Origin: an uncultured Acidobacteriota bacterium
GTDB taxonomy: Bacteria > Acidobacteriota > Terriglobia > Bryobacterales > Bryobacteraceae
Assembly (NCBI GenBank): GCA_902826685.1
Contig: CADEFT010000020.1
Span: forward strand, 62,001-126,000
DNA: 64,000 nt
Direction of reading: 5' to 3'
The notes under the pieces are model-generated. The model was not told where the DNA came from. It did no database searches and saw only the letters and a program-made list of their open reading frames with translations. Position 1 is the first letter of the stretch, and each line of letters starts with the position of its first letter. Positions 7,124 to 14,448 of the stretch are shown one piece after another. The position numbers were made by a program, and so were the translations under genes.

Positions 7124-8461
7124 GTGATCAGGCTGGCATTGGCGGCGATGTGGATGGGCTCGGCGGGCGCGCATGAAGTTCCCGCCGACGCGGCCGTGCA
7201 GGCGTGGTTCCGGCCGGCGGGCGAGCGTCTGCAACTGCTGATCCGCGTGCCGCTTGGGGCCATGCGCGACCTCGACTTTCCGCTGCTTCCGGGCGGCGCG
7301 CTCAATGTGGAGAAACTGGCTCCGCAGTTGCCGCATGCCGCTACGCTTTGGCTGGCGCAGGCCATCGAGGTTCGGGAGGACGGCGCTGTGCTGGCACCGC
7401 CGCGTGTTTCGGCGACGCAGGTTTCCATCGCCTCCGACCGCTCGTTCACCAGTTTCGAGGAGGCGCTGCGCCACACTACCGGGGCGCCGCTGACGGCCGG
7501 TGCGAACGTGTACCCAAACCAATTGCTGTTCGACGTGCTGCTGGAGTATCCGATCCGGTCCGAGCGCTCGGCGTTTGCGATTCATCCGAGGTTCGAGCGG
7601 CTGGCGGCGCGCGTGGTTACGGTGCTGCGCTTTGCTCCGCCCGGCGGCGCGGTGCGCGCGTTCGAATTTACGGGCGACCCCGGCCTCGTGGCGCTCGATC
7701 CGAGATGGCATCAGGCGGCGCTGCGGTTCGTTGCCATGGGGTTCTGGCACATCCTCGAGGGCACCGACCATTTGTTGTTCCTGGCCTGCCTGGTGATTCC
7801 GTTCCGGCGCCTGGGCGAACTGGTTTGGGTGGTGACCGCTTTCACGGTGGCCCACTCCATCACGCTGATCGCCTCGGCGTTCGAGATGGCGCCCGATGCC
7901 TTATGGTTCCCGCCCTTCATTGAAACGTTGATCGCCGCCTCGATCGTTTACATGGCGCTTGAGAATATCGTGGGCGCCGAGGCGGGTGCGCGGCGCTGGG
8001 TGATGACGTTCGGTTTCGGATTGATTCATGGCTTCGGGTTCTCCTTCGCGCTGCGGGAGACGCTGCAGTTTGCGGGATCGCACCTGGCGGCCTCGCTAGT
8101 GGCTTTCAATCTTGGTGTGGAACTGGGCCAGCTTCTGGTTCTGATGGTCCTGGTTCCGGTGTTGAACCTGCTGTTCCATCGCGTGGTGGCGGAACGTATG
8201 GGCTCCATCGTGATTTCGGCCTTCGTGGCGCACACGGGCTGGCACTGGCTGGGGGAGCGTTGGGAAACGCTGCGGCGCTACAACTTCGAATGGCCGGGCG
8301 CGGTGGTGGCAATGCGCTGGGCGATGTGGATTCTGATTCTGGGGGGAGCGGCTATCGCACTCCAGCGCTTGGCCGAAAGTGCAGGTCGACGGTATAGAGG
8401 GCCATATCCACGCGCACGAAATAGCGCACTTCCAGATAAAGTCCGGCAGCCGACTTCGTGA
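7124..8461 (+). CDS. HupE/UreJ-type membrane protein with large N-terminal exported domain
   Basis: A 445-residue protein. A signal peptide (MIRLALAAMWMGSAGA) leads into about 180 periplasmic residues, then about six TM helices from residue 200. The hallmark HILEGTDHLLFL near residue 207 and FGFGLIHGFGF near 295 are the conserved His/Asp motifs of the HupE/UreJ family, which is linked to nickel or cobalt handling. No hydrogenase or urease gene is nearby, so the metal role is unsupported by context. The GTG start has GAGG about eight bases upstream. The last 110 bases overlap the convergent gene ending at 8352, and the final 25 residues are basic and low in conservation. Confidence 0.8.
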   Translation: MIRLALAAMWMGSAGAHEVPADAAVQAWFRPAGERLQLLIRVPLGAMRDLDFPLLPGGALNVEKLAPQLPHAATLWLAQAIEVREDGAVLAPPRVSATQVSIASDRSFTSFEEALRHTTGAPLTAGANVYPNQLLFDVLLEYPIRSERSAFAIHPRFERLAARVVTVLRFAPPGGAVRAFEFTGDPGLVALDPRWHQAALRFVAMGFWHILEGTDHLLFLACLVIPFRRLGELVWVVTAFTVAHSITLIASAFEMAPDALWFPPFIETLIAASIVYMALENIVGAEAGARRWVMTFGFGLIHGFGFSFALRETLQFAGSHLAASLVAFNLGVELGQLLVLMVLVPVLNLLFHRVVAERMGSIVISAFVAHTGWHWLGERWETLRRYNFEWPGAVVAMRWAMWILILGGAAIALQRLAESAGRRYRGPYPRARNSALPDKVRQPTS

Positions 8462-8756
8462 TGCGGATTTGATCGGAGGAAACCGGCAGGCCCAGTTGCG
8501 CGGCGTGGTTGGCGATATCGGCGCGGGTCATCAGTTCCGGTTGCGTGGCGGCCGTCTGGCCGAAAGCGACGGTTTCCAGGTAACTTTGAAAACGCCAGTT
8601 TTGCTGGTACGGGCGGAAGAGCAGGACGCCGAACGCGGCCAGGGCGGCTACGATGGCGGCGGCAACCAGCAGGCGCCATCGCGCGACGCCGGCCGTTAGC
8701 GCTTGTCGCTGCCCAAGGTTTCGAGTTCGGTCCAGATGTCCTGATGTTCGGCCCAA
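8352..8756 (-). CDS. Small membrane-anchored protein (DUF4845-like), start uncertain
   Basis: One N-terminal TM helix (WRLLVAAAIVAALAAFGVLLF) is followed by about 85 periplasmic residues ending VRYFVRVDMALYTVDLHFRP, a pattern I associate with small DUF4845-like acidobacterial proteins. The open frame has no ATG or GTG before the TM. The annotated TTG at 8756 would overlap the upstream gene by 61 bases; a CTG close to the TM is another possibility, so the N-terminus is unsettled. It overlaps the HupE-like gene tail to tail. Function unknown. Confidence 0.6.
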   Translation of the reverse strand: MGRTSGHLDRTRNLGQRQALTAGVARWRLLVAAAIVAALAAFGVLLFRPYQQNWRFQSYLETVAFGQTAATQPELMTRADIANHAAQLGLPVSSDQIRITKSAAGLYLEVRYFVRVDMALYTVDLHFRPSAGVR

Positions 8757-9130
8757 TCCGGCGATTCCTTTCCGGTCAATTGCAGATCCGGAACCTTCAG
8801 TGTGCCATGGCCGAATGGGCAGATGTATTCGGTATGCGGCTTGCCGAACAGGAACATGCGGCTCCAGGAGCCTTTTGTGATGGGCATCACCAGGCGCCGC
8901 GCGCAGGTGCGGCAGCGGTACCGCTGGTCCCAGACGACCAGGTAGGCGAGTCCGGCGGCGAGCATCCAGAAGGCGTAGACGCCGGTGGTGTATCCCAGGT
9001 CATGCCACATCGGGCTGAGATGGAAGAAAGCTTCCTGCCTGGGCAGAAGGCGCTTGACGAGCGGCCAAAGGGCGCTCAAAAAGACGACCAAACCGGTGAT
9101 CTTTGCTGCGAAGTAACCCCAATATTTCAT
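8696..9130 (-). CDS. Membrane protein with C-terminal zinc-ribbon-like segment, unknown function
   Basis: A 144-residue protein with two predicted TM helices (residues about 8-28 and 48-68) followed by a cytosolic part with CRTC and a later CPFGHGTL, which could bind zinc. Neither the family nor the role is recognised. It starts four bases after the proline dehydrogenase stop and overlaps the next frame, so the three genes 10046-8352 probably form one transcript. Confidence 0.65.
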   Translation of the reverse strand: MKYWGYFAAKITGLVVFLSALWPLVKRLLPRQEAFFHLSPMWHDLGYTTGVYAFWMLAAGLAYLVVWDQRYRCRTCARRLVMPITKGSWSRMFLFGKPHTEYICPFGHGTLKVPDLQLTGKESPDWAEHQDIWTELETLGSDKR

Positions 9131-9134
9131 ACGT

Positions 9135-10046
9135 TTAGACCCGCGTCAAATTCCGCACGACGAACCACAGGTTGGCGGGGCGTTCCGCCATCCTGCGCAT
9201 GAAGTAGGGGTACCAGGCGTCACCGTATGGCACGTAAACTCTTAGACGAAAGCCGGCTCTCACAAGTTCCCTCTGTAGATCGCGCCGGATGCCAAAAAGC
9301 ATCTGAAATTCGAAGTTGCCTGGGGCGATGCCACGATCGCGGGCAAACTGGACGGCTTCCCGGATCAACTTCTCATCGTGGCTGGCGATCGCCGGTTGCA
9401 CTCCGCCCTCCAGCAGCCTACGCATCAGCATACTGTAGTTGGAATCTACTTCCTCTTTGGATGGAAATGCGACCGTCGCGGATTCGTTATAGGCGCCTTT
9501 GCAAAGGCGGACCGGAATACCCTGAGAGCACAGGCTATCGATATCGCTGGCGCTTCTCTTCAGATAAGCCTGCACGACGGCCCGGACGTTTCCAGTCTGT
9601 TGATGCTGATCGCCAACGATGGCCAGCGTTCGTTCCGTGTAATCGCTCGACTCCATATCGATTTCGACGCGCATGCCCGCGTCGCGCGCCCGTTCGGCCA
9701 GAGTGCGAACGTTCTCGCGGCAATGGCCTTCCGATAGATCGAGTCCCATTTGAGTCAGCTTGACCGACACCGTCGCCCCTAAGTGTCCATCGGCAATTCC
9801 CCCTATGGCCGATAGGTAGGCGTCGCGGCTTTTGCGCGCCTCTTCAAGCGACGTCACGTTCTCGCCCAAATGGTCGAGCGTGGCGGCAATGCCTTCCGAT
9901 TGCAGGCGGATAGAGGCGGCCAGTGCCTGATCCAGTGTTCTTCCGGCGACAAAACGCTGGGTCAGCCTTCCCACGGCCGAGGAATTCTCCACCCAATTCC
10001 GCAGCCATCCCTGGCGGGACAAGGTAAGCAGTATCGATCGAAGCAT
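9135..10046 (-). CDS. Proline dehydrogenase (monofunctional PRODH)
   Basis: A 303-residue FAD-dependent PRODH beta/alpha barrel. Visible motifs are SVKLTQMGLDLS (strand with the catalytic Lys), RVEIDMESSDYT, PVRLCKGAYNE, the His-containing ASHDEKLI, FEFQMLFGIR, and the substrate-binding RRMAERPANLWF at the C-terminus. It oxidises L-proline to pyrroline-5-carboxylate and passes electrons to quinone. It is the stand-alone type, and no P5C dehydrogenase is adjacent. The start is ATG 10046 with AGGG eight bases upstream; ATG 10076 in the same frame is also possible. A candidate ECF promoter and a three-hairpin leader ending in a terminator-like element precede it. Confidence 0.9.
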   Translation of the reverse strand: MLRSILLTLSRQGWLRNWVENSSAVGRLTQRFVAGRTLDQALAASIRLQSEGIAATLDHLGENVTSLEEARKSRDAYLSAIGGIADGHLGATVSVKLTQMGLDLSEGHCRENVRTLAERARDAGMRVEIDMESSDYTERTLAIVGDQHQQTGNVRAVVQAYLKRSASDIDSLCSQGIPVRLCKGAYNESATVAFPSKEEVDSNYSMLMRRLLEGGVQPAIASHDEKLIREAVQFARDRGIAPGNFEFQMLFGIRRDLQRELVRAGFRLRVYVPYGDAWYPYFMRRMAERPANLWFVVRNLTRV

Positions 10047-10090
10047 CGCGGCACCCTGGTTGGGGTTTTTACCCATTCTTCTCGAGTCGA

Positions 10091-10124
10091 AAAACAGGCG
10101 GGGGGCATGGCTAAAGCCCCCCGC
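10091..10124 (-). terminator. Intrinsic terminator or attenuator hairpin ahead of proline dehydrogenase
   Basis: On the minus strand a perfect 9-bp stem GCGGGGGGC / GCCCCCCGC (10124-10116 and 10106-10098) with a 9-base loop is followed by CCTGTTTTT (10099-10091 overlapping the stem foot). It stands 14-45 bases upstream of the possible PRODH starts, so it would terminate transcription before that gene unless read-through is allowed. The G-rich arm is unusually strong. Confidence 0.6.
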
Positions 10125-10132
10125 GCCGAATC

Positions 10133-10195
10133 GCCGTCCACGGAGGAAAAAGACGGCTATCGGTGATTCCGGCGGCGGACCCGGCCGCGGTCACC
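10133..10195 (-). promoter_or_regulatory. Structured 5' leader, two further hairpins
   Basis: On the minus strand the first hairpin (10195-10162) has outer arms GGTGA/TCACC and inner arms GCGGC/GCCGC. The second (10157-10133) has GCCGTC/GACGGC around a pyrimidine-rich 13-base loop. With the terminator-like stem they make three consecutive hairpins in the PRODH leader. I did not recognise any known riboswitch consensus. Confidence 0.45.
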
Positions 10196-10229
10196 CGCGA
10201 ATCGGGCTACCACCTCCATCACTGTGTAT

Positions 10230-10255
10230 AACGTATGAAACCTGGAAATGGTTCC
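10230..10255 (-). promoter_or_regulatory. Candidate ECF-sigma promoter driving the proline dehydrogenase leader
   Basis: On the minus strand GGAACC (10255-10250) is followed by 16 bases and CGTT (10233-10230), the general ECF pattern GGAAC-N16/17-CGT. It points at the proline dehydrogenase gene, and an ECF sigma gene starts about 300 bases away in the opposite direction. The short motif can occur by chance a few times in 64 kb, so the call rests on its position. Confidence 0.4.
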
Positions 10256-10561
10256 TCTTAGCGCCCCCTGTTGAGAATCGGCGGGAACGGGCGCGGAGTT
10301 GAGCGAACGGTGTCATTTCGCGTTTTATTTGGCGTAGAATTTCGCACCACCGTTTGGCGTATCGGGCGGACTCCTGGGTAGGCCGACGGATGTCGTAGCG
10401 GGACTTCTTGACCCTGTGGCGTTTTCGGCGACCTACCATTGGAGGGACCACCAACCCATTGCAAAAGAGCGGCTTGCGCGCCCCACTCCTCGACGAGACA
10501 AAAAGGTCATACTCGTTCGAACAGTTTGGCTCCAGTTACGCCTCTTATCAATGAGTCGTCA
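10256..10561. other. Intergenic region with no recognised gene
   Basis: This stretch lies between the ECF-like promoter and the sigma-factor start. It holds an 82-87 residue, very basic open frame on the minus strand, with no recognisable domain and no good ribosome site, and no clear sigma-70 promoter for the sigma gene. I see no tRNA, repeat or further hairpin of note. Confidence 0.4.
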
Positions 10562-11140
10562 ATGATGAAACGGAACTCAGCCGTGCATCCCGAGATGGGA
10601 TCTGTGATCGATAGAGAGGAGGAGGCCGTCCTGGTCATGCGCACGCAGTGCGGTGATTTGGCTGCTTTTGAGCATCTGCTCAGGGGCGTGCACGGTCCAG
10701 TCCGCAAGTACGTAGTAAAGCTGGTCGGCGAATCGGAAGCAGACGACATTCTGCAGGAGGTGGCGTTGAAGATCCACCAGCAGATTCGGCACCTCCGGGA
10801 GCCCAGAGCGTTCACGGCATGGACGTACCGCATTGCTACGCGCATCGCATTTGTCTACTTGAGGAAGGCGAAGCGGTGGCGCGAACTGGAAAGCGATCCT
10901 GAGCTGATTCGCTCAATGGCGGTAGCCAACTCCGTCGAGGAGGAGTTCGATGCCGATTTTCTGAGGATGGTGGATCGCACACCCCCGGCAAGCCGGGCGG
11001 TCCTTCTGCTTCATTATCAGCAACATCTTTCCTTGGAGGAGACGGCGGCGATTTTAGATATCCCTGTGGGAACCGCGAAATCAAGGCTCTCCTATGGGGT
11101 CGCAACGATACGAAAGCTTGTCTTGGGAGGCAAACCATGA
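10562..11140 (+). CDS. ECF-type RNA polymerase sigma factor
   Basis: A 192-residue sigma-70 family protein. Region 2 is seen in DILQEVALKIHQQI and RAFTAWTYRIATRIAFVYLRK, and region 4 in SRAVLLLHYQQHLSLEETAAILDIPVGTAKSRL, whose helix-turn-helix is intact. There is no extra domain. The start at 10562 (MMKRNS) is chosen because the upstream part of the frame is basic and unlike sigma N-termini; the ribosome site is weak. It overlaps the following two-TM gene by four bases (ATGA), which suggests coupled translation and a functional partner, possibly an anti-sigma. Confidence 0.88.
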   Translation: MMKRNSAVHPEMGSVIDREEEAVLVMRTQCGDLAAFEHLLRGVHGPVRKYVVKLVGESEADDILQEVALKIHQQIRHLREPRAFTAWTYRIATRIAFVYLRKAKRWRELESDPELIRSMAVANSVEEEFDADFLRMVDRTPPASRAVLLLHYQQHLSLEETAAILDIPVGTAKSRLSYGVATIRKLVLGGKP

Positions 11141-11412
11141 AGAATGAAGAGGACGTTTTCATCCGCAAGGCGCTGGCAAGCGCTGAGAAGGCAGAGCGAT
11201 TGAGTCGCTTGAAAGAGATCGCAGCAACAGTGCTGGCCTTCGGGGCCGTCATTTGGTTGACGGAACGGAGCTCAAAGCCTGAACTGAGACTGGAGCCATT
11301 GCTCATTGGAGCCGGCCTCATCGCAGCGGTCTGCACGGCAAAGATCAAGAGGCTGATCAACGAGAATACAAAGGCAGTGCTACAAGCGATTTCTGATCAG
11401 CGTCGAGGGTGA
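11137..11412 (+). CDS. Small two-TM protein coupled to the sigma factor, possible anti-sigma partner
   Basis: A 91-residue protein with a charged, probably helical N-terminal 30 residues (EEDVFIRKALASAEKAERLSRLKE), two TM helices (about 31-45 and 53-68), and a basic helical tail. It has no zinc-binding HxxxCxxC motif of classical ZAS anti-sigma domains. The ATGA overlap with the sigma gene is the only functional clue. It could be a minimal membrane anchor for the sigma factor or an unrelated membrane protein; I do not recognise the family. Confidence 0.7.
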   Translation: MKNEEDVFIRKALASAEKAERLSRLKEIAATVLAFGAVIWLTERSSKPELRLEPLLIGAGLIAAVCTAKIKRLINENTKAVLQAISDQRRG

Positions 11413-11504
11413 GATCTCGCCGCCCCCGCGACTTCTCGCGATCTGTCAGGAAGACTGGGGCGGCCATCGGCGATCTATCCGCCAATGGCGTATACTCGAA
11501 ACAA

Positions 11505-11840
11505 GTGGAACTGATCGAAACCTCGGTCTTCACGAAACAAATGATGGAACTTCTCGAGGACGAGGAGTACCGGACATTTCAGACCGAACTCGCTGCCAAC
11601 CCAGCAAAAGGACCTATCATTCGGGGTGGCGGTGGAATTCGGAAGATTCGTGTGGCTGTGGGATCGAGGGGCAAGAGCGGCGGCGCCCGAGTGATCTACT
11701 ACTGGGCGGTGCGAAGGAACTTGATCGTTCTGTTGTATGCGTTTCCGAAGAACGTTGCGGCCAACCTGTCTGCCAAACAGACAGCACTGCTGGCAAAAGC
11801 CGTGAAAGAGGAGTTTGGAGATGAAGCACAAAGGACTTGA
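11505..11840 (+). CDS. higB: HigB-type RelE-fold toxin
   Basis: A 111-residue protein starting VELIETSVFTKQMMELLEDEEYRTFQTEL, with GIRKIRV, GKSGGARVIYYW and LIVLLYAFPKNVAANL, the strand and basic-residue pattern of HigB toxins that cleave mRNA on ribosomes. It precedes its antitoxin, the usual hig order, and overlaps it by 20 bases. GTG 11505 is chosen because residues upstream do not fit the family. TATACT sits at 11491-11496, close enough that the transcript could be almost leaderless, but no good -35 is visible. Confidence 0.85.
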   Translation: MELIETSVFTKQMMELLEDEEYRTFQTELAANPAKGPIIRGGGGIRKIRVAVGSRGKSGGARVIYYWAVRRNLIVLLYAFPKNVAANLSAKQTALLAKAVKEEFGDEAQRT

Positions 11841-12129
11841 CGCGAAGACCTTCGGAGACCTTCTTGGAAGCGTTCGAGAGGGTGGAGCGATCTTGCGTGG
11901 CGAGCGCAAGCCTTCGCGCCGATTCGTCGTTGAGGCATCGGGTGTGCGCGCAATTCGAGAACGGACGAGCCTTTCGCAATCGGAGTTTGCAAGCCTTATC
12001 GGCGTGAGCGTCAAGACTCTGCAGAATTGGGAACAGGACCGCCGCCGCCCCACTGGCCCAGCCGCAGCGCTGCTTCAAATCATCGCGCACGAGCCGCGGC
12101 TCGCTCTGCAAGCGATTCATCGTGGATAG
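11821..12129 (+). CDS. higA: HigA-type HTH antitoxin
   Basis: A 102-residue protein. The C-terminal half is an XRE/Cro helix-turn-helix (RERTSLSQSEFASLIGVSVKTLQNWEQDRRRPTGPAAALLQI), typical of HigA, which neutralises HigB and represses the operon. The start is ATG 11821 with GAGGAG seven bases upstream inside the toxin's 3' end; the in-frame TTG at 11815 is less likely. The pair closes the lower-GC stretch that begins with the sigma factor. Confidence 0.88.
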   Translation: MKHKGLDAKTFGDLLGSVREGGAILRGERKPSRRFVVEASGVRAIRERTSLSQSEFASLIGVSVKTLQNWEQDRRRPTGPAAALLQIIAHEPRLALQAIHRG

Positions 12130-12359
12130 TGGCTGGAACGATGCCAGTGATGACCCGGGCGCGGACGACAAAGAACGATATGTCGCGGTTGTGAACGTAG
12201 ACTGGTACGCGGCGCTGACCCGTACCGGCTGTTTGCGGAAACGACGGTTCCACAACTGTGGCGCCGATGGCCGCCAGACAATTTGCAGAGTGTCGAGCGC
12301 AAGCGACGAAAAACCGGAGCGGATTCCAGTATCGCCCGGCCGCGGATTATCCTGTAGGG

Positions 12360-12809
12360 ATGAAAAACACCCGCCGCAACATCCTCGGCGCGGCGGCGGC
12401 AGGACTGGCCGCTTCCTCCGCCGCGCAAGCGCAAACCAAGCCCGAAAAGAAGGTGCATCGCAAGAATGGAGCGGCCGCTCCCGCCAAGACGCCGCTGTTT
12501 AACGGCGCGGTGTCCTATGGCAACCTGCTGTTCATCGCCGGCAAAGGCGCCCACTTTGAAGGCGACATCAAGGCCCATACCAAGCACGTGCTGGATGAGA
12601 TTCAGAAGGAGCTCGAAAATGCCGGCTCCTCGATGAACAAGGTGCTGAAATGTAACGTCTACCTCAACGATCTCAAGGATTATAAGGAGATGAACGAAGC
12701 CTTCCACGGACGTTTCGGCGCAGAGCCTCCGGTGCGCACCACCATTGCCGCCGCCGGCGGCATTCCCGGCAATTCGCTGGTGGAAATCGACGTAATCGCG
12801 TTCATCTGA
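12360..12809 (+). CDS. RidA-family protein with Tat export signal
   Basis: A 149-residue protein. Residues 1-25 are a twin-arginine signal (TRRNILGAAAAGLAASSAAQA). The remainder is a RidA/YjgF domain with LFIAGKGAH, the strand KCNVYLNDLKDYKEMN and the signature PVRTTIAAAGGIPGNSLVEID including the Arg that contacts the imine carboxylate. RidA normally hydrolyses reactive 2-aminoacrylate in the cytosol; an exported copy is unusual and its substrate is unknown. The start is set by the signal peptide. A second exported enzyme follows 39 bases later, probably in the same transcript. Confidence 0.85.
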   Translation: MKNTRRNILGAAAAGLAASSAAQAQTKPEKKVHRKNGAAAPAKTPLFNGAVSYGNLLFIAGKGAHFEGDIKAHTKHVLDEIQKELENAGSSMNKVLKCNVYLNDLKDYKEMNEAFHGRFGAEPPVRTTIAAAGGIPGNSLVEIDVIAFI

Positions 12810-12848
12810 TAGAATTGCGCTTTTCCGGAAAGGGAGGACCCTCCAAGT

Positions 12849-13856
12849 ATGCGCCGATTCGTTCTCGTTTTTGCCTTGTGTGTGGCGGCCGCGCCCGCGC
12901 AGACCAAGAAAGTGCTGGCCATGGGCATGACCGACGCCGAAGTGTCCGAGTTGCAGGCCGTCAGCAATAAGGTGAAAGTCGTCGGAGTCACCAAAGAAAA
13001 CGTGATGCAGGAGATCGCCGATGCCGAGGGCTTCATCGGCACCATCACGCCCGACATGGTGCGGGCCGGTAAGAAGCTGCAATGGACCGCCATTCGCAGC
13101 GCCGGCGTGGAAACCATCCTGCACCGGACCGGTTCCACCGCCCTGCGCGATTCCAACATTGTCGTCACCAACAACCAGATCGTGCAGGGGCCGGAAATCG
13201 CCGATCACGCCATGGCGATGCTGCTCACCTTGAGCCGCGGCATCCACACCTTCATCGAACACCGCAAGATCGAAAAGTGGCAGGCGCGGCCATACCCGGG
13301 CATCGAACTGCGCGGCAAGACTGGAGTCATCATCGGGCTGGGCGGCATCGGGCAGCAGATTGCCCAACGCGCCTGGGCGTTTGGCATGAACATCATCGGC
13401 GTCGATCCGGAAGACATTCCGTTCTCGCCGTTCTGGCAGCGCGTGGTGAAACCCGATCAACTGGATGAAGTGGTGCCGCTTGCCGACGTCGTGTTCATCT
13501 CGGCGCCGCACACCGAAAAGAGCCACAAGATGATGGGGCCGAACCAGTTTGAGCTGATGAAGAAGAACTCCTACTTCATCGCCGTCAGCCGCGGCGGCAT
13601 CTACAACATGGACGCGCTGGTGAAGGCTCTCGACAGCAAGAAGCTTTCGGGCGCCGGCGTCGACGTGACCGATCCCGAGCCGCTGCCCGCCGGCCACCCG
13701 CTGTGGAAGTTCGACAATGCCATCATCACGCCGCACATCGCCGGACGTTCCGACCACGACGCCGAGCGCATGTCCAACACCATCAAGGAAAATCTGCGCC
13801 GGTTTGGCGACGGCCGCCCGTTTGTGAACGTGGTGGATAAGTCGAAAGGGTACTGA
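12849..13856 (+). CDS. Exported D-2-hydroxyacid dehydrogenase
   Basis: A 335-residue protein. Residues 1-18 look like a Sec signal (MRRFVLVFALCVAAAPAQ). The NAD-binding motif GLGGIGQQIA and the catalytic Arg (VSRGG), Glu (DPEPLPAGHP) and His (TPHIAG) of the D-isomer-specific dehydrogenases are all present. Family members interconvert 2-keto and D-2-hydroxy acids with NAD(P)H. The puzzle is cofactor supply outside the cytosol. It is paralogous to the unexported enzyme at 34.4 kb, sharing the C-terminal form FVNVVDKSKGY versus LQNLVDKKAGY. Confidence 0.88.
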   Translation: MRRFVLVFALCVAAAPAQTKKVLAMGMTDAEVSELQAVSNKVKVVGVTKENVMQEIADAEGFIGTITPDMVRAGKKLQWTAIRSAGVETILHRTGSTALRDSNIVVTNNQIVQGPEIADHAMAMLLTLSRGIHTFIEHRKIEKWQARPYPGIELRGKTGVIIGLGGIGQQIAQRAWAFGMNIIGVDPEDIPFSPFWQRVVKPDQLDEVVPLADVVFISAPHTEKSHKMMGPNQFELMKKNSYFIAVSRGGIYNMDALVKALDSKKLSGAGVDVTDPEPLPAGHPLWKFDNAIITPHIAGRSDHDAERMSNTIKENLRRFGDGRPFVNVVDKSKGY

Positions 13857-13859
13857 CCG

Positions 13860-14408
13860 CTACTTTTCGCGATCCCAGAAATCCCGGCGCGAGGCAGGCT
13901 CGCGTTCGGTGGTGGTGCCGCGCATCGCCTTCCTCTGTTCGTAGTCGAAATGGGCGGCTGCCGACTGCAGCAGCCGCGCCGCCGTTTTCTGATAAGGCGA
14001 ACCGGCATCCTGAGCCACGGCTTTGAGAAAGTTCGCCGCCTCCGGCCCGCGCAGCTTGAAGATCTCCTCGACGCAGGTGCTCTTGCGCCAATAGTTGCGG
14101 CCCGCGTCGCTATCGCCTTTCTCGCGAACCGCCGCCCATTCCTGTCCGAACCGCTCCGCTTCCGACAGCAGGAAGCGCAGATCCTGCTCGGTGGTTCGAG
14201 TGGCCAGTGTTTGCAGCCGCTTCTTTGGAAGGTATTCGAGTTCGCACTCGGCCAGTATCTCCTTCCATGACTCCTGAAAGCGGCCCTCCGTCATCTCCAA
14301 TAATCCCCTTAGAACCATCGGCACCAGGGCCGGGTGACTACAGACCCCGCGCCAGTGCGGACGCTCGATTGGATGAATAACTTTTAAGCGCGCGAAAACC
14401 GGGCGCAT
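13860..14408 (-). CDS. Hypothetical protein, helical, unknown function
   Basis: A 182-residue, mostly helical soluble protein taken from ATG 14408 (MRPVFARLKVIHPIERPHW). The frame extends 25 codons further but then crosses the start region of the divergent TonB receptor. It has no signal peptide, no TM and no motif I recognise; charged segments such as RTTEQDLRFLLSEAERFGQEW suggest helical hairpins. It converges on the hydroxyacid dehydrogenase with three bases between the stops. Confidence 0.6.
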   Translation of the reverse strand: MRPVFARLKVIHPIERPHWRGVCSHPALVPMVLRGLLEMTEGRFQESWKEILAECELEYLPKKRLQTLATRTTEQDLRFLLSEAERFGQEWAAVREKGDSDAGRNYWRKSTCVEEIFKLRGPEAANFLKAVAQDAGSPYQKTAARLLQSAAAHFDYEQRKAMRGTTTEREPASRRDFWDREK

Positions 14409-14448
14409 GCTACGCTGTGGCAAACGTCTTAAGGGGGCCTTGGCAAAT

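Noticed and set aside
10191..10454. 87-residue basic open frame on the minus strand between proline dehydrogenase and the sigma factor
   Set aside because: It has no domain and no ribosome site, and it overlaps the ECF-like promoter and part of the structured leader; probably a random frame.
12117..13757. 546-residue minus-strand frame
   Set aside because: It lies antisense to the RidA and hydroxyacid dehydrogenase genes, both of which have clear family motifs.
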